This document shows positions 58,864 to 64,000 of a stretch of DNA of 64,000 nt, piece by piece. The DNA comes from Elusimicrobiota bacterium. GTDB lineage: Bacteria; Elusimicrobiota; UBA8919. The position numbers and the translations under genes were made by a program. The notes beneath the pieces were generated by a model. The model did no database searches. It was not told the DNA's origin and saw only the letters and a program-made list of their open reading frames with translations. The first letter of the stretch is position 1. Every line of letters starts with the position of its first letter. The stretch is taken from NCBI GenBank assembly GCA_028718185.1, contig JAQUMH010000001.1, forward strand, positions 467,186 through 531,185, in the 5' to 3' direction.

Positions 58864-58892
58864 ATTATACTACTTTAGAAAAGGAATGTCAA
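58864..58892 (-). promoter_or_regulatory. Promoter of the ABC transporter operon, 6 nt before GTG
   Basis: TTGACA (58887-58892), 17-bp spacer, TATAAT (58864-58869) on the minus strand. Confidence 0.85.
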
Positions 58893-59007
58893 ACCCAATC
58901 AATAAAAGGGTTATATAGTAAATATATTTCTCTGAATATATTTTTCTTGATTTTTTTGTTGCATTTTGTTATTATTTTATAAAATTGTACTTTTTAAGGA
59001 GGTTGTA

Positions 59008-60699
59008 ATGATTGCGTTTGTTGTGATTGGGTCTGCACTTATACTGCTGGCAGGTTATATTTTTTATGGAAAATTCTTAATGAAAAGATTTATGTTAGAT
59101 GCTTCTTGCAAAACTCCTGCTTGCGAGATAAACGACGGCGTTGACTATGTTCCGGCAAAACCTGTTTTGCTTCTGGGACAGCATTTTTCCGCTATCGCTG
59201 CTGCGGGTCCGATTGTCGGTCCTATTCTTGCTGCAATATTGTTCGGCTGGCTGCCGACATTACTATGGATATTATTAGGGTCAATATTTATCGGCGGTGT
59301 CCATGATTTTTCCAGTTTAGTCGCCTCATTAAGACATAAAGCTTCGTCTATAGGTGAGATAATTAAAGAAAATATGTCGGAAACTTCCCGTTTATTATTC
59401 TTAATTTTTGTCTGGTTCTGTCTTGTTTACGTAATAATCGCTTTTACCGATATTACAGCCCAGACATTCAAAACAGTTTCGGCAGGAGAAGCATACGGAC
59501 CCGGAGTTGCCGCATCATCCATATTATATATATTTATAGGTATGCTGATGGGTATCTGTTTATATAAATTTAATCTTAAGGTCGGTTTAGCAACAATGAT
59601 ATTCCTGCCGATAGTTTTATTCATAATCTGGCTAGGTCCAAGACTGCCGCAGTCAATTCTTTATTACTTTACAGATGTACCTACCAAAAAATGGGACGTG
59701 TTTCTCCTTATATACTGTTTTATCGCTTCTATAATCCCCATGTGGTTACTGCTTCAGCCAAGAGGATATCTCGGAGGATGGTTATTATATCTTGTTATCG
59801 CTATAGGTTTAATCGGTGCTTTGTTTGGAGGTTTTCAAGTTCAATATCCTGCTATAAATACTTTGGGTTTGAAAAGTATTATTAACGGAAAATTAATTTT
59901 CCCTTTTCTTTTCATTACGGTAGCCTGCGGTGCATGTTCTGGTTTTCACGGGATTGTCAGTTCCGGTACTACATCAAAACAAATATCCAGTGAAACAGAT
60001 GCAAAAATTGTCGGTTACGGAGCAATGCTTCTTGAGGCGCTGGTAGCAGTTCTGGCACTGGCAACAGTAATGATGTTACCTAAAGGTTCGGAAATGCTTA
60101 AAATGGACCCTAATCTGATATATGCTAACGGAATCGCCAACTATTTAGGTTTGGTCGGAGTAGGGTTCAGCGTAGCTTTCCCGTTTGCCCTGCTTGCATT
60201 TTCAACATTTGTTTATGACACGCTTGACGTCTGCACAAGGTTAGCAAGATATATTTTCCAGGAAATTTTTGGAATAACAAGTATTTTCGGTGGCATTGTA
60301 GCAACATTGCTTACTCTTACTGTTCCAATGATTTTCCTTCTACTGACACAAGAAAAAGGTTATCTTGTTGCATGGCCTATTTTCGGGACGAGCAACCAAT
60401 TGCTGGCAAGTTTAATACTGCTTGCAATATCTGTCTGGATGATAAAAAACGGTAAGAAAGCCGTATTTGTAATAATACCGATGTTCTTTATGTTGATAAC
60501 AGCACTGTTTGCTTTAATATTGCAGATTTTACCGTTTATAAACATTGTTTTGGGACGGACTGACTCTAAAACAGCAACACCCGATACTATAATATCAGGT
60601 GTTTGCGGGATAATACTGCTTATTCTGAGCCTGTGGCTGATTGTTGAATCTGTCAATGTTTTGTTCTTAAAGAAAAAAATTAGGGAAGTACATATATAG
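59008..60699 (+). CDS. cstA: CstA-family carbon starvation protein (peptide/pyruvate transporter)
   Basis: 563 residues from the ATG at 59008 with AAGGAGG upstream; an ATG at 58966 lacks a ribosome site. Many helices; conserved LGQHFSAIAAAGPIVGPILAAILFGWLP, IFIGGVHDFSSLVASLRHKASSIGEII and ACGACSGFHGIVSSGTTSKQISSETDAKIVGYGAML. Family takes up peptides or pyruvate during starvation. Length is typical of the short CstA group. The stop overlaps the REP-like repeat at 60699. Confidence 0.93.
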   Translation: MIAFVVIGSALILLAGYIFYGKFLMKRFMLDASCKTPACEINDGVDYVPAKPVLLLGQHFSAIAAAGPIVGPILAAILFGWLPTLLWILLGSIFIGGVHDFSSLVASLRHKASSIGEIIKENMSETSRLLFLIFVWFCLVYVIIAFTDITAQTFKTVSAGEAYGPGVAASSILYIFIGMLMGICLYKFNLKVGLATMIFLPIVLFIIWLGPRLPQSILYYFTDVPTKKWDVFLLIYCFIASIIPMWLLLQPRGYLGGWLLYLVIAIGLIGALFGGFQVQYPAINTLGLKSIINGKLIFPFLFITVACGACSGFHGIVSSGTTSKQISSETDAKIVGYGAMLLEALVAVLALATVMMLPKGSEMLKMDPNLIYANGIANYLGLVGVGFSVAFPFALLAFSTFVYDTLDVCTRLARYIFQEIFGITSIFGGIVATLLTLTVPMIFLLLTQEKGYLVAWPIFGTSNQLLASLILLAISVWMIKNGKKAVFVIIPMFFMLITALFALILQILPFINIVLGRTDSKTATPDTIISGVCGIILLILSLWLIVESVNVLFLKKKIREVHI

Positions 60700-60721
60700 C
60701 ACGCCAAGGGCGTGCAACTAC
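60699..60721 (-). repeat. REP-like element, GCACGCC stem
   Basis: GCACGCC-AAG-GGCGTGC then AACTAC (GTAGTT plus hairpin on the minus strand), at the end of cstA. Confidence 0.75.
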
Positions 60722-60777
60722 AATTATATAAATTTGGCTATAAATTGTTTAGATAGTACAGCTGTCCGCTAAAAATC

Positions 60778-62304
60778 TTATAATCTCCTACTCTTCCGTA
60801 ACTTTATAAATTCCTGCAATTGTTGTATTTCTTTTACTCTAAAAATAAAGCAGAAAATACCGTATGATAATATTCCCACAGAAATTACCAGAAACAAATT
60901 AAATGACTTGAAAAAATAAATCACAGCACCCATACAAATACTTGCTAAAAGAATATGCAGGAAAGATGAATTTATTTCTTTAGTATCAAACGGGTGGATT
61001 TTCTTTTTGAGTCTCGAGAACAGCACAAGAAAACTGATAATACCCGATACAGATGTAGCTAACGCTATTCCTCTCAGCTTCATCGGGTAAATGAGCAGAG
61101 AATTTAAAATTATATTCAGGATTAAAGTCAAAATAGCGTTTTTTGTAGGAGTTACCGTATCTTTCAAAGCAAAAAAACACGCCTGTAATATTCTTGACGC
61201 TCCGTAAGCGAACAAACCGATACTATAATAAAATAAAATATCTGCGGTCATATTAGAGGCATAGGCATCGAACTTCCCGCCTCTAAATATAGTGGTAATT
61301 ATACGGTTAGCCAAAACCATAAAACCAACTGATGCCGGCAACATAACAAAATATGTCGCACGGATACCGAAAGAGAGCGTATGTTTCAGGTTATCATGAT
61401 TATCCTCCAAGACCTGAGTGGAAAACGTCGGCAGTATAGCCTGCGACAGCGCGGTACTGAAAATACCCAGCGGGAAAAGAATCAGCCTGTAAGCAAAATA
61501 TAATCCTGCAACCCCGCCCTCCCCTACTATGAAGAACAAAGACCCGAATATGGAATCTATAAAATTATTTAACTGGTAAACAGAAGAACTCAAAATCCTT
61601 GGCAACATCAGTTTACCTATTATATTTGCCGCCGGATGTTTAAAACTCCTGAACAAATGAAGCCGGAATCCTTTTTTATAAAGAATAGGTATTTGGATTA
61701 GAAGTTGAAGAATCCCTCCTACGAGAACTCCAAGCGATAAACCTTTAATACCTTCCCCAAAGATAAGAGCGAATATAATTATTGAAATATTCAAAAAACA
61801 TGGACCAAAAGCCGGAATAGTAAAATGTTTCAGCGAATTAAGAATTGCCATGGCATATGCGGCAAGACCTATTAAAATAATATACGGAAATATTATCCGG
61901 TTTAATGTTATTGTGGTTTGCAGTTTAAAGGGGTCAGCGGTAAAACCCGGTGCAACTAACCGAACAATTATCGGGGAAAATATTATACCAAGAACCGTAA
62001 TTGCTGTCAGAACCACAAGAAGCAGGTTCAAAACAACATTTGCCAATTCCCAGAACTCTTCTTTGGTATGTTTTGTGGTATACTCGCTAAACACGGGAAC
62101 AATTGCAGCATTTGCCGCTCCCTCGCCGATAAAATCCCGGAACAGATTGGGTATTTTAAATGCAATAACAAAAGCCTGGGCATAAACATAAACCCCGAAT
62201 AAACGCGCTATAATAATATCACGGATAAATCCCAGAATACGCGAAATCAATGTTGCAATACTTATAATTCCGGCTGATTTGGTAACAGTTTTGTTTGTTG
62301 ACAT
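60778..62304 (-). CDS. murJ: Lipid II flippase MurJ
   Basis: 508 residues, 14 membrane helices, with ISIATLISRILGFIRDIIIARLFG, KIPNLFRDFIGEGAANAAIVPVFSEY, and a GVAGLYFAYRLILFPLGIFSTALSQAILPTFS block. Moves lipid II to the periplasm for peptidoglycan synthesis. Confidence 0.95.
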   Translation of the reverse strand: MSTNKTVTKSAGIISIATLISRILGFIRDIIIARLFGVYVYAQAFVIAFKIPNLFRDFIGEGAANAAIVPVFSEYTTKHTKEEFWELANVVLNLLLVVLTAITVLGIIFSPIIVRLVAPGFTADPFKLQTTITLNRIIFPYIILIGLAAYAMAILNSLKHFTIPAFGPCFLNISIIIFALIFGEGIKGLSLGVLVGGILQLLIQIPILYKKGFRLHLFRSFKHPAANIIGKLMLPRILSSSVYQLNNFIDSIFGSLFFIVGEGGVAGLYFAYRLILFPLGIFSTALSQAILPTFSTQVLEDNHDNLKHTLSFGIRATYFVMLPASVGFMVLANRIITTIFRGGKFDAYASNMTADILFYYSIGLFAYGASRILQACFFALKDTVTPTKNAILTLILNIILNSLLIYPMKLRGIALATSVSGIISFLVLFSRLKKKIHPFDTKEINSSFLHILLASICMGAVIYFFKSFNLFLVISVGILSYGIFCFIFRVKEIQQLQEFIKLRKSRRL

Positions 62305-62369
62305 ATATATTTTGTTGACTTATGTCCTTTATCTTTTTTTTACACTTTTTTAGAAAATTTTCAAGTTAT

Positions 62370-63647
62370 CTACTTTCGGGGTTCAATATGCGGGTTTTTG
62401 TCATAAATGATTTTTATGGTTTCACCATCGCCTAATATTGACATTCTGGCTGCTTCGACAACCAATTCATTTATATAACTGTTTGCAGGTGTGGCAATTA
62501 TTCCTTTCTTATCAATTTCTTTAATTATCTCTTTTCTTTTATTCATTGCTTTATCTTCAGTCAAAGACGTAACTTCATTTTCAATTCTATTAATTGTATT
62601 TAACGTTGCTGCGACAGAATCAAAACCGTATCCTACCGGCTTATATCCGATACCTTCCCACGGAACCAATTTATAAAAATCAGGACTGACAAAATTGAAA
62701 TGCGAACCCGCACAGCCTATACCTTCAAGATAACAATGGCTTACTCCCCTAAACTGGTCGTCATGCTTGACCAGACCGCTCTTTCCATTACCTTCAAAAA
62801 ACATAGACAAGCATTGTTCGTTGCTGCCGGCAGCTTCATCCGGATAACCTAACCCGTCAGTTACAGACAATAAAGCGCCGTTCTCATACTTTACCCGCCC
62901 GTTAGCCCACATATAGCCTTCATTACCGTTAGGAAATTTACCTTTGATGCCGGATACTGAAACTTCAACCGGTTTAAGTCCTGTAATAAAATAGACAAGG
63001 TCTACATAATGACATCCTACATAAACAAAAGGGTCGGTGTTTTTTGTTGTAAACCAGTTTTGGAAATTAGAAGACCTGTAATAATATGGTTCTATCATTT
63101 TAGCTTCACCCATGACAAATTCTCCGAAATGACCTAATTCATAACTGCGTTTTGCCATAAGCGACCTGCGGTCGAACCGTTTATGATATTCTACACCTAC
63201 AAATAGTCCTTTACTCAAAGCAAGTTTCTCTATTTCTAATGTTTGTTCGTATTTTAATACTAAAGGTTTAACGCAAAGTACATGCTGGTTGTTACGCAAT
63301 GCTTCCATAACTACTTCATAGTGAAGCTGGTCGGGCATTGCAACTATAACTGCCTGATAAGGCATCATTTTAGATATCACTTCTTTGTATAAATCAGGCA
63401 AATTTTTAGCCGGTGATTCGGATAGTGACGGATTAGCGGTAAAATCCTGTCCTGGGAAAGCTTCTTTGATTTCTTTATTTTCTTTAAGTGCTTTAAGGGG
63501 TCCGTTATTCAAAGCACAAATGTTTATATCCCCAACTATCCCGGTCCTTTGTAAATGATAAACTGAAGGCAATATTAAATCGTTGGTAATCATACCCCCG
63601 CCAACTATAGTCACATCAACAGCTTTAAATGAATTAGAATTTTTCAT
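62370..63647 (-). CDS. Gfo/Idh/MocA-family oxidoreductase
   Basis: 425 residues: an N-terminal Rossmann-type region (VDVTIVGGGMITNDLILPS), VIVAMPDQLHYEVVMEALRNNQHVLCVKPLVL (the EKP-like KP motif) and GVEYHKRFDRRSL. Sugar/inositol-type dehydrogenase; substrate unknown. The aminotransferase gene ends 4 bp upstream, so both are one operon, perhaps for an amino-sugar or inositol derivative. Confidence 0.88.
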   Translation of the reverse strand: MKNSNSFKAVDVTIVGGGMITNDLILPSVYHLQRTGIVGDINICALNNGPLKALKENKEIKEAFPGQDFTANPSLSESPAKNLPDLYKEVISKMMPYQAVIVAMPDQLHYEVVMEALRNNQHVLCVKPLVLKYEQTLEIEKLALSKGLFVGVEYHKRFDRRSLMAKRSYELGHFGEFVMGEAKMIEPYYYRSSNFQNWFTTKNTDPFVYVGCHYVDLVYFITGLKPVEVSVSGIKGKFPNGNEGYMWANGRVKYENGALLSVTDGLGYPDEAAGSNEQCLSMFFEGNGKSGLVKHDDQFRGVSHCYLEGIGCAGSHFNFVSPDFYKLVPWEGIGYKPVGYGFDSVAATLNTINRIENEVTSLTEDKAMNKRKEIIKEIDKKGIIATPANSYINELVVEAARMSILGDGETIKIIYDKNPHIEPRK

Positions 63648-63651
63648 AATT

Positions 63652-64000
63652 TTATTTCCCTAAAACCTCATCACACGCTTCTTCAAGAACTTTTATGCCT
63701 TCTATCAGCGCTTCTCTGTTTATTATAAGAGGCGGACATATTTTTATACATTCACCGTTTACTCCTACAGGTGAAAACATTAAAAGTCCTTTTTGAAAAC
63801 ATTTTTCATTGATTTTTGTAGCAGTATCGGGGTCCGGTTCTTTGGTACCTTTCTTAACTACCTGGATACCTCCGACAAGCCCTTTACCCTGAACACAACC
63901 AAGAACATGCGGATATTTTTCTCTTATCCTTCTAAGCTCAGGTATAAGTATTTCACCGAGTTTTTTTGATTTCTCAGCAAGTTTCTCTTTTTTAAGTATT
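63652..64000 (-). CDS. Class III aminotransferase, C-terminal part
   Basis: 116 codons to the window end, 5' end outside. LGEILIPELRRIREKYPHVLGCVQGKGLVGGIQVVK, then KCFQKGLLMFSPVGVNGECIKICPPLIINREALIEGIKVLEEA is the C-terminal domain of fold-type I class III (GabT/ArgD-like) PLP enzymes. The substrate cannot be told. Confidence 0.85.
   Translation of the reverse strand, partial: ILKKEKLAEKSKKLGEILIPELRRIREKYPHVLGCVQGKGLVGGIQVVKKGTKEPDPDTATKINEKCFQKGLLMFSPVGVNGECIKICPPLIINREALIEGIKVLEEACDEVLGK

Overview
The window is AT-rich bacterial DNA, almost all coded on the minus strand, with long conserved housekeeping operons broken up by dispersed short repeats. The cell is clearly diderm: there are PorV/PorQ-type outer-membrane proteins, a Spy/CpxP-like periplasmic protein and secreted proteins with FlgD-like C-terminal domains. 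That protein set, together with a two-subunit GlyRS, a VorB/KorA-type ferredoxin oxidoreductase and AmrS, suggests an uncultivated anaerobic lineage of the Elusimicrobia/Firestonebacteria or FCB-like kind. This placement is inference only.

Layout. 1-1.1 kb: end-truncated secreted FecR-domain protein. 1.3-12.0 kb: one long minus-strand operon, aspS-LysM-phoH-pgpH-like-ybeY-CNNM/CBS-recO-[S23 four-helix-bundle gene]-glyQ-[REP-type transposase]-glyS. Both bracketed genes look like insertions. 12.1-18.2 kb: PorV/CsgG fusion, a secreted five-repeat protein, a uracil-DNA-glycosylase-like protein and small accessory ORFs, facing an XRE regulator. 18.6-22.6 kb: small putative antitoxin-like ORF, zincin, tldD, GAF-PAS histidine kinase. 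22.7-34 kb: envelope region with FecR protein, a second PorV/cargo pair, EF-hand and DUF3106-like proteins, and two ECF sigma/anti-sigma pairs around a Spy-like protein. 34-46.2 kb: mltG, ruvX, deacetylase, thpR, cinA, queFECD, murI, amidase, aroC, aroE, pmbA. 46.4-51.3 kb: zinc-ribbon membrane protein, NUDIX, GNAT and a korDABC-type operon. 51.4-55.3 kb: AmrS-like radical SAM protein with a signal sequence, DsbD-like protein and a frameshifted spermidine-synthase-like membrane protein. 55.6 kb: tRNA-Leu. 55.8-58.9 kb: lipoprotein deacetylase and ABC transporter. 59-64 kb: cstA, murJ, Gfo/Idh/MocA oxidoreductase and the C-terminal end of a class III aminotransferase.

The most unusual content is in the repeats. 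(1) At least ten arrays of 4-8 tandem 7- or 8-bp units, each array with its own sequence, lie between genes and in frame inside glyS, aspS, a vorB-type gene, a PorV gene and a deacetylase. The two octamer arrays share one consensus in opposite orientations and flank the S23 four-helix-bundle gene. (2) A REP-associated tyrosine transposase gene sits between glyQ and glyS with 4-bp start/stop overlaps on both sides, and about eleven GTAG-plus-hairpin elements with different stems are scattered through the window, two of them inside the transposase ORF. (3) A canonical U UUU UUA slippery heptamer lies, in the correct phase, where a spermidine-synthase-like gene switches frame. (4) Two secreted proteins with FlgD-like tails are each followed at once by their own PorV-like gene. 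(5) Three genes have near-perfect TTGACA-N17-TATAAT promoters whose -10 box ends only 6-7 nt before the start codon, which predicts leaderless mRNAs.
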